Source: Triglochin maritima
Taxonomy: Eukaryota > Streptophyta > Magnoliopsida > Alismatales > Juncaginaceae
Direction: 5' to 3'
Length of the DNA: 64,000 nucleotides
Assembly (NCBI GenBank): GCA_963682175.1
Contig: OY821777.1
Location: 18,868,001-18,932,000 of the forward strand
Shown here: positions 45,403 to 57,700 of the stretch, one piece after another
How the letters are laid out: every line of letters begins with the position of its first letter
Position numbering within the stretch: position 1 is the stretch's first letter
Made by a program: the position numbers and the translations under genes
The notes under the pieces: generated by a model
Told to the model about the DNA's origin: nothing
Database searches by the model: none
What the model saw: only the letters and a program-made list of their open reading frames with translations

Positions 45403-45730
45403 TAGGGCTGTGCATTGACCGGGTCAAACCGGTCAACCGGACCGGACCGGTCGGTCCGGGTTCGGTCCGGAAATTTTTGAAAAAATCCGGTCTGGTCCGG
45501 GTTTCGGTCCGGCAAATTTTAAATTTTCCGGTCCGGTCCGGACCGGTCCAATTTTTTTTTTAATTTAAGGTAAAAAATCGGGTTTTTGGACCGAAGACCG
45601 GACCGGACCGAACCGGTCCGGTCCGGTCTTCGGTCCGCCTATCCGAATTTTTTCCGGTCCGGTCCGGTTTTCGGTCCGGACCTAATTTTTTTTTCCGGTC
45701 CGGTCCGGACCGGACCGATGCTCAGCCCTA
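45403..45730. mobile_element. GGTCCGG-rich hAT-type MITE, TSD TATACATG
   Basis: Terminal repeats TAGGGCTGTGCAT and ATGCTCAGCCCTA, exact 8-bp duplication TATACATG (45395-45402, 45731-45738), interior of tandem GGTCCGG/CCGGACC. ORFs in it are repeat artefacts. Confidence 0.95.
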
Positions 45731-46034
45731 TATACATGTAATGTAAAAGCCGTAGTCGAAAACATGTCCCAAGAAATCGCATGTACATAGACAATTTCTC
45801 TAAGAAAAAAAACAATTTGTATATAAAGGGAAAACTTGAAAATAGTGACCAATTTGTATATTAATCTTATGAATTTTAATGTTGATACTCTGTTGTTTTG
45901 TTTTCCATACCATAGAGTTCCTATAAACAAATCACTAAGAAGTCAGGTTCTTCGTAAATACATGACGACTAATCACACAAAAATGAACTAAAGTTATGAG
46001 GACTTAAGTTCCAAGAAGTCGAGTTATGGAGTTT

Positions 46035-46769
46035 TGTTAGAAATTGGTTTAAATTTGTTAAGGCAGAAACATGCAAAATCGTTGACCGGTGTAGGACATT
46101 GTTCGACCGATTTTAACAGGAACTTTCAAAGGTGAAAAACGGTCAACCATTGTTGAACACAGTTCGACCGAAATTATCAAGAACTTTTGAGAGGTCAAGA
46201 ACGATCGACTGAGGGCTATGCCAGCGACCGAAAAGTGGTTACGTTCTAAAGACAACCATTGAGCAACACTAATCGACTGATATTAACAAGAATCGTTCCT
46301 GTTAATCGTTTCGGTCGACCGTTGTCCATGTTTCATGTACGGGTTGAGTCGAGTATTTAAGGATTTTTCACTCTTTTCTTGTACACAACACATCATTATT
46401 ATTTTTCTTTAAAGATATTAAGGTTAGAGATAGAACTCTTGAGAGTTTTGGAGGACATATTGTCTCAAACCCTTTGTAATTTTGGTTGCTTCTCTTGTTG
46501 GAGAAGCGAAAGAATGAAAGAAAACCTGCGGAGGACCCACTAAAGACGTAGGCACATTGCCGAACATTGTAAAACGCGTGTGTCGTGGTTGTTTCAGGTG
46601 TGTGTGCTTGTCTATTGCTTGTTCTTTCATCTTGTGTGTTTTTGGTTCTTTTAAGTTTGGGAAAGAGCTTGAAGCTATTTAATTCGGCAAATCAATATTC
46701 GTTTTTCGTAATCCACTGGTGTGTTTTGATTCGTCGTTTCGTAGTAGCTTGTTAAATCATCTCCCAACA
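46035..46769 (+). mobile_element. copia solo LTR
   Basis: Ends TGTTAGAAATTGG and CTCCCAACA. U3 has degenerate GTTCGACCG-type motifs (46080-46320), a TATTTAAGG TATA-like box at 46354, and a U5-like GACGTAGGCACATTGCCGAAC block near 46538 familiar from plant copia LTRs. No PBS follows. Target duplication imperfect. Confidence 0.75.
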
Positions 46770-48164
46770 GTTCACCCATTTCTTGCAAACTAATCGGCCC
46801 CTGAGAAGTCAAATAACTTTTGGAAGTCTAGTCTCATAATTTTCTTTCACTTTTGAGTGGAAGTAGAAGAAATTATCTCAAGTACAAAACTATAAGGGTG
46901 TGGAACTCGTGGAACTATACTTTCAAAATTTTAATAAGTTTTCATGCAAACCAATCATTAGAATTCGTTATAAAGTCAAACTTTCATTTTATTTTTTTAC
47001 AAACCAATCAGACCTAAATGGAATTTGGATGAAACTTGGTTTATGAGCAAATGGTCAGACCAATTTGACACAATTTATACAAAAAATATATTATAAACAT
47101 ATAAATATATATACTGATAATTCTCTATTACATTCACTGAATTCAATGCAAATATTTGAACACCACATTTTTTCGTAGTAATTGAGTTGGAGTTCGAAAC
47201 ATAATCGAGACAATGTTTATTGGGTAAACTAATCAAGTATTAGTAAAAGGCTATGCGTGTTGAGTACAAGTTAAGTGACTGTTTTAGTTTTATTTATTTA
47301 TTTATATGAGAGAACTTCTCCGCAAATGTCAGCCGAAGCCTCGAAGCAGTTACGGTATCATTTTTTATTCTTTCGGCAAATTAAATCAAATCGTGATTGA
47401 ATCTTCCACATTCTTAACACAAAATTAGTAAAGAACCCCAAAAATCGAAATGGGAAAGACTATTCAAATTAGTAAAGACTGGTGCTTTTGCAATAGCCTC
47501 CCCAGTGTACACATATTTCTGCAGACCACATTTGTTTTTGGTAACACCACACTACAACGGTCTTGTGATAACGAAATAGTACATCTTAAGTAGTTAAGTA
47601 ACAATATAGAATGGCTTGGAAATAGGAAGGAAAACACAAATTATTATTATTAATGGTTTAAAAGATGTGCAAACATTTTTTCCACTTTTGGGTCTACAAT
47701 ACTCACTCGTATTTGGTTCCAAAATTGTGATGATTTAGTTACCAAGAAGAATAACATACCAAATGAGAGATAATAACAAAATTGAAAAGGAAAAAAAAAA
47801 ATCAATGACGGCCTGACGGGGTCGAATTAAATACGAATAGATCTGCATATACATTTCTGATTTGTTTGTAACGCCTCGATCCAAAGCGAATAATTGATCA
47901 CTTTCTACATAATACATATTGCAAATAGAATACACCTTCATTCTAGCATTAAATTGTCCAAATGGCAAAATACAAATGATATGAAAGAGATAGAGATGGT
48001 GCAATTTTGGAGCAAAGAGGACACTATTTTTACTTTTGCATTGGACTTAATTAAAATTAGTTATGAAGTGTCTACACTAACTAACAAGATATTGTGAAAT
48101 TATTTATAATCGTTACATTTCTAAATCAGAGGTCAACTCAAAACACAACCTCTACATTATCACA
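46770..48164. other. intergenic, no gene recognised
   Basis: AT-rich sequence upstream of the PABP gene. No supportable ORF, RNA gene or terminal repeats. Confidence 0.5.
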
Positions 48165-48556
48165 CGTAGAACTGTGTACCTCCGTTTGAATCCGACCCGA
48201 ACCAGTTCAGACCGGATTTATTTAAAAATAATATTAATTTGTGGTAAAAATAATAATTTAATGGTGTTTTATTTTTTGAAAAATTTGTTGTAAGATTAAT
48301 AATTTATCATATAAGGACAATTTTGAAGTTAAAAATCATTAGAAACATAAGAATACATCCAAAAAATTAATTAAAACATATTAGAAATAAAAATAAAAAA
48401 TGAAAAACCCGATTTTAACCGGAGTAGACCGAATCCAAACCGGATCAGACCACATTTTTGGTTCTCCAAATTGGAGAACCAGAAATCAGACCAAACCTTG
48501 CCAGATGTAGTCCAATTCAAATAGCATGATTGAGCAGAACTAGTTTGGACTGAGCA
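48165..48556. mobile_element. decayed hAT-type MITE upstream of the PABP gene
   Basis: TAGAACTGTGTACC and GATTGAGCAGAACTAG edges and internal ACCGGATT/AACCGGA remnants resemble the GGTCCGG MITE family, much decayed. No target duplication. Confidence 0.4.
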
Positions 48557-48606
48557 GATGAAGTGTTTCCATTGCCAAATAATTTCCTCGATGATTGGAT
48601 AATAAG

Positions 48607-48909
48607 TATAAAATATTTTCGATCACTAACACACAAATCCGTCTATCATCGTAGCATCGTAAACAAATATGAGTTGGAAAGATTTCAAAAGAGAAAAGAA
48701 AGCAAGAATCCACAAATCCAAAGGACTCAACTCAAACTTAACAAAAAGAGAGAGAGAGGAGTGGTGGTCCCCACAGCACAGAAGTCCCTCCCTCCCTCCC
48801 GCGCCCCATACGAATCGTTCCGCATACCTTCATTCTCTCTCTCCTCCAAAACCAACTCAAAAACCGCCAATCTCTCTCTCTCTCTCTCCTCCAAACCCAA
48901 ACCCTAATA
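48607..48909 (+). promoter_or_regulatory. probable core promoter and 5' leader of the PABP gene
   Basis: TATAAAATA at 48607, then an A/G-rich stretch (48660-48770) and a CT-rich stretch with a (CT)n run at about 48870-48891 just before the ATG. The transcription start is inferred only. Confidence 0.45.
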
Positions 48910-51900
48910 ATGGAGGGGTCAACGGTGGCGCTGTACGTGGGGGATCTGGACGCGACGGTGGACGAGGCCGCGCTCCTCGACCTCTTCAAGACCTACCAAG
49001 ACCCCGTCTCCGTCAGGATCTGCCTCGACTCCGTCTCCAAGCGCTCTCTCGGTTATGGTTACGTCAACTACAAGGACTTGGATACAGGTCCATCTTCCTC
49101 CTCTCTTTTTTAGGGTTTTGTGTAGTTTTTTTTATGGTTTGGGTTTTTTTTTTCGTGTTTTTTGGATCTTTTTTGGTGTAATGTTGGAGTATCGGTTGTT
49201 TTTTTAGGGTTTTTTGTGTGTTTGTTTGTTGCGATTATCATGATAATGTTTCGTTCTGTTCGTGGTTGAGGCTTTCTTTTTCTCGTTTTTTGGAACTTTT
49301 TTGGTGCAATGTTGGAGTATCGATTCATTCTTTAGGGTATTTTTGTGTTTGTTTGTGTTTTACTTTGTCACGTTTCTCATGCAATTTTTCTTCTTCGTTA
49401 TGGATTAAAAAGATATTTGTTTTTTGTTTGTTTGTTGTGATTCTCATGATTCTGTTTCGTCCTGTTCGAGGTTGAGACTTTCTTTTTTGGTCCTGTTTTT
49501 TGGATCTTTTTGGGTGTCATGTGAAGTTATTGTTTGAAATTACTTCATGCGGTAATTTTTGTATCAGTATCCTCAATTATTCTCTAACAAGCTACAAATT
49601 CCTCTACCAGTTTTTCCTCTCTAGATGATATATACTTCAATTAGTTAACTACAATTATTAAGCATAACAATTGTCATAATTAGTTATAATGGTTTAGACT
49701 GTTAAACTTCAAACATTTTTAGACTTTAAACTGATAATTGATGTGATTTGACCTTCTTGTGGTAGCTATTCCCACGATTTCTGCTGCACCTTGATTTGTT
49801 TGTGTGATTTAGTCTTACCTACTCCATAACTTTAATTTAGAATTGATGAATTTTATGTCTGAAATTGCTCTGTCGAGGTGTGATGTACTTTAATATTAGT
49901 AGTATGCGGATGTTTTTCTGTATTCATCTTTTTGCCGTTGTCATGGTCTCATGGATAGTTTCCATGTATTTTAACGGTTTCACCTTATGTGGTCATTGTG
50001 GGGTTTTATTCAGCACAAATGCTCTCTGCATTATGTGGACATAAGAATGAAGTCTGATTCCTAGACTTCACACTACGTTATTAGAGTGGATTATTTCTAA
50101 CATACCTGTACAAAGACATTATATTGTTTTTCTTTAATTTATCTCCCTAAACGAGTAAAAAATATCTTTTCTGTGTTTTCCTAGTTTAGGTCTTCTTGAA
50201 CTTGCTATTGTTCTTTGTCACTATGGTTCCTTTTTGGTTTGTATTTGGATTCGTTGTCCTATTGTTTTGATAATTCTGTGTTTGCACTGATGGGCTTTCG
50301 GATGTTTCTACTGCCCATCTCCACCTGTTTCGTGTTTTATGTTTTCTATTTTTTTTCTTTTCTTCTCAATTTTTCACCTCAAGGTTAAATGAGTGAAGCA
50401 AATAGTAAAATTTGGAGTGATTTCTGATACTCTGTTGTGAATTTCAGGTCAGATATTCTGGTTTTGGGTAGTGCATGTATTGGTATTTTTGTCTCGCACA
50501 TCCTTTTTTATATAGTTTTGTTTATCAGCTATTTATAGTTTCTAGTTAACTTGGTATCCTAATTTGTGCAGCATTCTATCCGTCAAGCTGCTTGATATCA
50601 TATGTGTCATCTTGTTAATGTCCAAGCATCATAGTAATTTCCTTTGGTTTCTGCTGTTCTGCTCTATTGTTCAGATTTTTATAAGAAACCATGGCCGCAC
50701 CGTGTTAATGCAATTCTTGTATAGTGTATTCTTGTCAATTTGTGGTTTGCTTTTCTTTTTGAAGTTTCATAAAACAACTTGCTTGCTACATTTTTGAGAG
50801 AGCATACTGACATTTTCAATGAATTCTCAGATTTTGTTTTTGTTTTTTGGTTTAGTTTATTTTATTTCGAATTTTTTTTCATATTCCTATTTAATTTCAA
50901 ATCATTTCGAAACGGTTATTTTTTTCATATTCCTATTTAATTTCAAATCATTTCAAATCATCAATAAGCTTTGTTTTGCCCTTCTTTTGCCAACAGCAAT
51001 GGGTGCAATTGAGAAATTGAACCATACCCCAGTTAATGGAAAATCAATAAGAATCATGATGTCATGTCGTGATCCTGGTGCACGAAAGGCTGGTGTTGGG
51101 AACGTGTATGTAAAGGTACCACACATAATGACTTTTAAACAATCAAAAGAGCATGAGATTGATAATACAGAGACTACAGACAGTATCTTTATCTATTTAT
51201 CTTTCTTCTTGTATTTGGTAAGGCCGGACGCTGGTAGCTTAAATGTGTCTGTTTCTTGTAGAATTTGGTTGACTCAATCGACAATGTCAAACTCAATGAA
51301 TTATTTGCGGACTTCGGTAAAATTTTGTCTTGTAAAGTGGCCACCTCCGAGGATGGAAAAAGTAAGGGTCGTGGATTTGTTCAGTTTGAAGACCAGGAAT
51401 GTGCTAACTCTGCTATAGAAAAGCTTAATGGATTCGAGATTGGAGGCAAGCAAATGTGTGTGCTTTTATTTTCTTCTTACAGTTTTACTTTTACACCCTT
51501 ATTTGTCAGAAAAATGGCTACATGATCTTATCAGTATTCGTTTATTGTATACTATTACCTTTCTTCATTCATTTAGTTTTTCCATTTATATATTGTGGGA
51601 ATTAGGTAGACATCATCACATTGTAACAATTCTAGTATTGGTTTTTCTGTGCAGATTTGTTACTCATTTCCAAAGACAAAATGAGCGTGTTGCACCAAAT
51701 CCTGAAACAAAATTCACTAATTTGTATATGAAGAATCTCAGTCCAGACATCACAGAGGAGCTTCTTAGACTGAAGTTCTCTGAGTTTGGTACGATATCCA
51801 GCCTCTATATTGCTATTGATGGTTCTGGAAACTCACAAGGATTTGCTTTTGTTGACTACTACAATCCTGATGATGCAAAACGAGCAATGGACACGATGAA

Positions 51901-54297
51901 TGGAGCACACCTTGGTTAGTCTTGATCCTCTAAATCAATTATTTTTTCTAGAAATAGCAATGTCAATTTTTGCTGAACAATAGTGTCCTTTTTTTATCTT
52001 GATATGCAAGTCTCTTTACTAAGAAATTGTCATGTACAGGATCTCAAGTCTTGTATGTCGCTAGAGCACAGAAGAAGGTGGAGCGAAAACAAATTTTGAA
52101 ACAATTATACGAGGAAAACAAAAATGAGCAATCGGTGAGATACGTGGGAGGTTTAGTTGTGTTTTTGTTCCACTTTCAGTTCTGTGTGTTGACTTGTGAT
52201 ATTATCTGCTCCACTCTTGTCAGGCTTCAAATCTTTATGTGAAAAATATTCAAGATGAGGTCAATGATGAGGATTTTCGAGCACATTTTAGTGCTTGTGG
52301 AACTGTCAAGTCAGCTAAAATTATGCGAAATGAAAGGGGAATCAGCAAAGGTTTTGGGTTTGTATGCTTTCAAACTTCAGAAGAAGCAAAGGAAGCTATC
52401 AAAATGTTGCATGGTAACTCCACTCTCAGGGCACATTGATTCACTAAAATATAGTGGTTTCTTTTCAGAAACATTTCTTATTTTGCAGGAAGTATCTTCC
52501 GAGGCAAACCATTGTATGTAGCTGTTGCCCAGAAGAAAAAGGAAAGACAAGCCATACTGCAGGAGCAGTTTGCTAAGATGATAGAATCAATGATAAACAC
52601 CACAAACACAGTTGTTCCTCCTGGGTTCCCTGGTTACTATACATCGCCTCCTGGTGTTATGGTTGGAATCCCTCAGCAACAAGGTTTCATGTATCCTTCA
52701 TTCGGGGTGGGTCCTGGGTGGACACCAAATGGCTTTCCGGCTCCTGGTAGAACACCTTTTCAACCACCATTTCCTGCTGTAAGGGTTTGTCATTTGTGCA
52801 TGACTAGTTGTTTTGTTATTTATGGTGGTTGCCTTATTCCTGTATTTTGTTCCACAGAGCCGAAATATTTCAAGAAATCATCGGTTTAACACTGGGAGGG
52901 CCAACGGGCATACATTTACCCAAACTAGCAATTCAATGTATCATGTGCCGTATCTTCAACAATACGATCTTGCCAATTCACTGAAATATTCTCAACACAT
53001 GCAGGTAATAACACAATGTATCTGACTTGTTTCAGAATAAATATTTATGTTCAACAATTTTTTTTTCATGGTTTACTTTGAACCGATGCAACAATTGTCT
53101 GGATATCTCTTAGAAACATAGTTTTTGAGTAATTCTTAGGTTTGAAGTACTAAGGTTTTCAATATTCAATTTGGTTTTCACCTCAAATTCTTTACTTTCA
53201 TAGCTTGTTTTTGGTGGAAATCCAAGGTTTGAAATACAGACATACGTTACTCATTTTCTCGTAAAATAACGATTTGTTTGCAAAACTTCTCAACTGTATT
53301 TTGTCTTTCCCTATGCAATTACCTTATTGCCTCTCTTTTTCCTCCCGTCTCCAGTTCTCTTTGCTGTTTGATGTTTCACTTTCTTGCATCCCATTTTTGA
53401 TTTCTCAATTGCCGATGAGAAAAATGTAGAAAACAATTATCATCCAAAATGTAGGTTTTTTCGTATAGACCAAAGTTAGATACTTATTTCTTAGAAACAA
53501 GGTTTTTTGAAAGTGTATCCTTTCAGAATAAAATATGTTTTAAGACAAGGTTTTAAAATTCACTTACTAAGACCGACCCTTAGTCTTTAGAAAGCAACTT
53601 GATAATTGAATGGAAATGAAAATCATATGAATACAGATTAGAATCGTAGGCTTTATACAAATTGGTGTGTATATCGTATATAATTTGCTGATTCTTTTAA
53701 CATCCTATAATAGTCATTGAATCTATTGTTTACTATGCAGTCTACAACTTTCTTGCACAACGTTTTTATTAACGGTACTGTAAACATTGTGATAATTTCA
53801 TATATGCATTTAACCTACAGCTTGTTTTAGTTTTAGAGAGCTAATATACATTAATGTTTTAGAAGAGAAATGGACAAAGAAATTGGGCGAATGGACGACA
53901 AGGGGATGCAAGCAATGCATCTGTTGCTCCCCATGGTGCTCCTAATAGTCTTAAAAGTCAGATTGTGAGCCGAATGCTCGATGCGGCTCCTTCGCAACAA
54001 CAAAAGCAGATAATTGGCGAGAACCTGTTTCCTTTGGTTCAGGGATTAAGGGTACAAATCCTTCCCACAATGTGAATTTGGTATTCATGTGATTTTGCCC
54101 TTTCACTTATCCAGAATTGTGCCATCCAGCCTAATCTTGCCTCCAAAATTACTGGAATGCTGTTGGAGATGGATAAAACGGAAGTGCTGCTTTTATTGAA
54201 CTCTCCTGGTCTGTTAGCTGCCAAAGTTGATGAAGCTGTGGAAGTGTTGGGTGTGTCTCAGGGACAAGTTGCAGTTCAAGAAGTTGCAGCCCATTGA
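48910..54297 (+). CDS. poly(A)-binding protein, ten exons, four RRMs and MLLE
   Basis: Exons 48910-49087, 50997-51115, 51262-51455, 51655-51914, 52040-52134, 52224-52413, 52489-52778, 52858-53004, 53863-54051 and 54115-54297 join in frame with GT-AG introns into a predicted 614-aa protein. RRM1 about 7-84 ([14 protein letters not shown]), RRM2 94-170 ([14 protein letters not shown]), RRM3 185-262 ([14 protein letters not shown]), RRM4 283-360 ([14 protein letters not shown]). A Pro/Gly/Phe-rich linker follows, then MLLE at about 518-590 ([15 protein letters not shown]). The protein binds mRNA poly(A) and, through MLLE, PAM2-motif partners, supporting translation and mRNA stability in the cytoplasm. 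The short N-terminus and RRM1-2 wording resemble the Arabidopsis PAB6/PAB7 group more than PAB2/4/8 (tentative). No lesions seen. Convergent with the next gene. Confidence 0.93.
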
Positions 54298-54798
54298 GTG
54301 GGAAAGCTTCCGAACAATTCCATTTTGAGATTAGATTTCCCATTTTGAGACTGTTTTTATAGCTCTATAGTTTAGCGATAAATGATAGCAGAACTACATT
54401 TTCTTTAGCAGAACTACATTCTTCTTTTCATTTTTTTCTTCTAATATAGCATTATAGCACTATAGTGGTCGTATGAACAATTACTGTTGGCTTACATAAG
54501 AGTGTTGCAACATCTACACCAGACAATCTTTTGACCAGTGTTTTTTTTTGGAACAAGAATCTTCGGTTAGTTATTGTAAGTTTCAATTTCTTTTGATATT
54601 AAAGCTGACACGACACCGAACAAGATTAGTAGAAGATAAGCACTTCTAAGTTTCTCTATGTTACCCGTTGGAGTTGCTAAGAGTCATAAAAGCACATACG
54701 AAACAGAAAATGTAACAGAACAAAGAAGTCCGGAGTTCACGAGGGAAAGGAAGATTCTTGTAATCAGGATACTTATCTGTACATGAATCTAAGATACT

Positions 54799-57700
54799 TC
54801 AATCAGACTTGTGGAGATTGTGAAGAATGTACAAAGACGCTGATGACAAGAAGATACAGATGGAGTAGCTGAGAAGATCCACTCCGGTTGCTATTTTGAC
54901 CATCTTGCTTCTCTCAAACATCTTTACTAGAAGAATCATAACTATAACATGTCCCACCTTTGTCTTCAATTCATCAAGAGAACTTATTTTCATCCACGAT
55001 GGTCTCTCCTGCAACAAAATCATTATTTGAAATGAAAGATCATTCCAACTGACCTAATTCATTATTGATGAGAACTGAGGTGAAGTGAATGTCGCAGTGC
55101 CAGAAATAAATTTGAAAATGTTCCATGATTTAGCAGTATCTTGACTTTTAAGTGAAATGTCAGTTACAATATAGAACATATTAACATTCTGAATCTGATT
55201 AAGTGAACTTACTTACTAGAACACATACATAAATTTGACAGTTGCATCTAGGGGTGAGCAAAACCCGGTCCGGTTGGTCCGGGTTCCGGTCCGGATCGAA
55301 ACAAAAAATTTGGATCCGGTCCGGTCCGGTCCATTTTTTTTAAATTTAAGGTAAAAAATAGGGTTTTTGGACCGGTCCGGTCTCCGGTCCGACCCTTCGA
55401 ATTTTTTCCGGTCCGGACCTGAATTTTTTTTCCGGTCCGGACCTGAATTTTTTTTCCGGTCCGGTCCGGACCGATGCTCAGTCCTAGTTGCATCTGAATC
55501 ACAAAATGAGGACTCAATGACATGTTGACTGAATGTAAATCTTAAACATTAACAAAAATAAGTTTGATCAAAGAAAACCGATGTTGACACACCTCTAGTT
55601 TCTGTGTGATTATGAATAGTACAATCTTCCTCGCATAATTTTGTATGCACCTAGTCAAAGATACCCAAATCAACCAGACGAAGAAAGAAACAACTTTTAT
55701 CTTTTTCTACCTGTTATAAATGCTACATTATTAACCAACCAAAGACTCAATCACTCAACCTACCCCCAATTTCATGAAGATATCTAACAACTTCCAGAAA
55801 TGTGACCGTATTATGAATACAAAAATCAAAGAAGCTAGACATGCATGTGTATAACAGAGTGCTGCATCATAATAGCAAGATGAGTTTATAGAAGCCACCT
55901 TCAAAGCAAACATCCCAAACAAAGACGAGTTTTTGAGAGAGTGGTCAGAACTAGAGGGCACTCCAGGTTGTATATTGCTAATGAATAATCCATATAAGCC
56001 CATGCCAAATATTAGCATTACAGTGCCAGCAAGATAAACATCTGTACAAAAGAAATCAAGCTAATAGTAAGAATAAGTGAAACAAAATGCATGTTTCATC
56101 CTATGTATATGACAATTATTTTTGTATTCTGGGATCCACTTGTTTGAAGGTATAGGAAAAAAAATTAGAATAAGTTGGAGCATGCGATGTTGCCAACAAT
56201 GAATGAGATGCATGCAGGGTATCATCATAGGTAACGTCCAGTGGGAAGAGAGAAGGAAATATGAAACAAGTACTGTACAAGTATGTTAAGTACATTTTCT
56301 CAGAATGCTTTTGGTTAGATGTAAAGCATGTACATAACCCGTCAAAGTGTGAAGCCTTCGCTGTGTTTTAACGTATATCTAATGCTACGAACTCTTCAGT
56401 TTATAGTACTCACCAATTGCTTCAACTAATCGTAAAACCATTTGTCCAGTATGAACTCCTTTAAGACATGCTGTCCAGTAAACCTTGTAAGCATCAACAA
56501 TATAAACACAGCCCTATAACGAAAGGTAGTGGAGTTAAACAAGGCTTCAACAAATACAAGCAAACCGTTATAAAGGATTCATTGACATGATAAAATTAAA
56601 AGATATTGATATATTTAGTCAGCATGAAGTAAAAGGACTTTTGAGGTATCATTAAAATCATAATAAGTACCAACACCTCTTGCAAATCATTATTTTCTTC
56701 AGCGCACAGAAGTTGTCTCATCAGGATCTGTTGCACTATACTGCCTAATATATTTCTAACAAGCTATGGAACATGATCCCCTGAACCATTAATTCATTGA
56801 AAGAAATCTTAGGACCGCCTTTTGTTCCTTTATTACAAGATTTACAAGGGTCATGAATGCTAATTTAATTTTTGAGCGATATTTTCCAGAGCCATGAATA
56901 CGTTTCCTCATTTTATTTCTTCAAAACAATTTACCTGGGTACATGTTTGAACGCAAGGTGATATCAGACTCAGATCCAGGAAACCTGTACTATACTACTT
57001 CTATGGTTCTACTAATCACTTGATACTACGGATTGTTATCTTATTTCTTTATTTTATATGTTAACATTATATGCTAATAATAATAATAATAGAGATGGAC
57101 ATCATGGCAACATATATGAGGTACAAGTATAATATGATACATGGATACATCATTTTCAGAAAAGTTGGATATAACATGGTAAGGATCAATGATATTAAAG
57201 TTCATTTTAAATAAATAATGTCATTCAACTGATCAAACAATATATATTGTAGCTCAATATCGAGAATATGTACAATATTTCACAAAAGTGAACTAAATGA
57301 AAGAGTAAACCATGGTTCAATAAAATTTCATACGGAACTCAAGTTCACAAGTCTTCATGGCTGCATGTTGCAAAAACATTCCATTATATGTTTCATATAT
57401 TTATATTTAAAATGCTATATAAAAGTATTTCAAAGTATCTAAGTATTCATAAATATCTAAATTTAAAATTATAATTGAAACATTAGAGTTAAATATGAAT
57501 ATATCGGGTGAGATATGGGTAGTCCTGACAATCGTGTACTTTCGTGTCATTTTTTTACATGTACAAGTCAAGTTGGCTATACACGAACACGACTCGCTTT
57601 ATTTCGTGTAAACACGAAAATATACGAAAAATTAAAATATTAAACAAGTAGTCTTTCTTCGGTAGAAGCAAACTCCCTTTAAATTATTATTTTTAACTTA

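Noticed and set aside
46030..46774. Target duplication for the second copia solo LTR
   Set aside because: AGTTT and GTTCA do not match under the chosen borders.
48669..49181. 170-aa ORF overlapping PABP exon 1
   Set aside because: Out of frame with exon 1, reads a CT-rich leader and runs into intron 1; the PABP frame is clearly the coding one.
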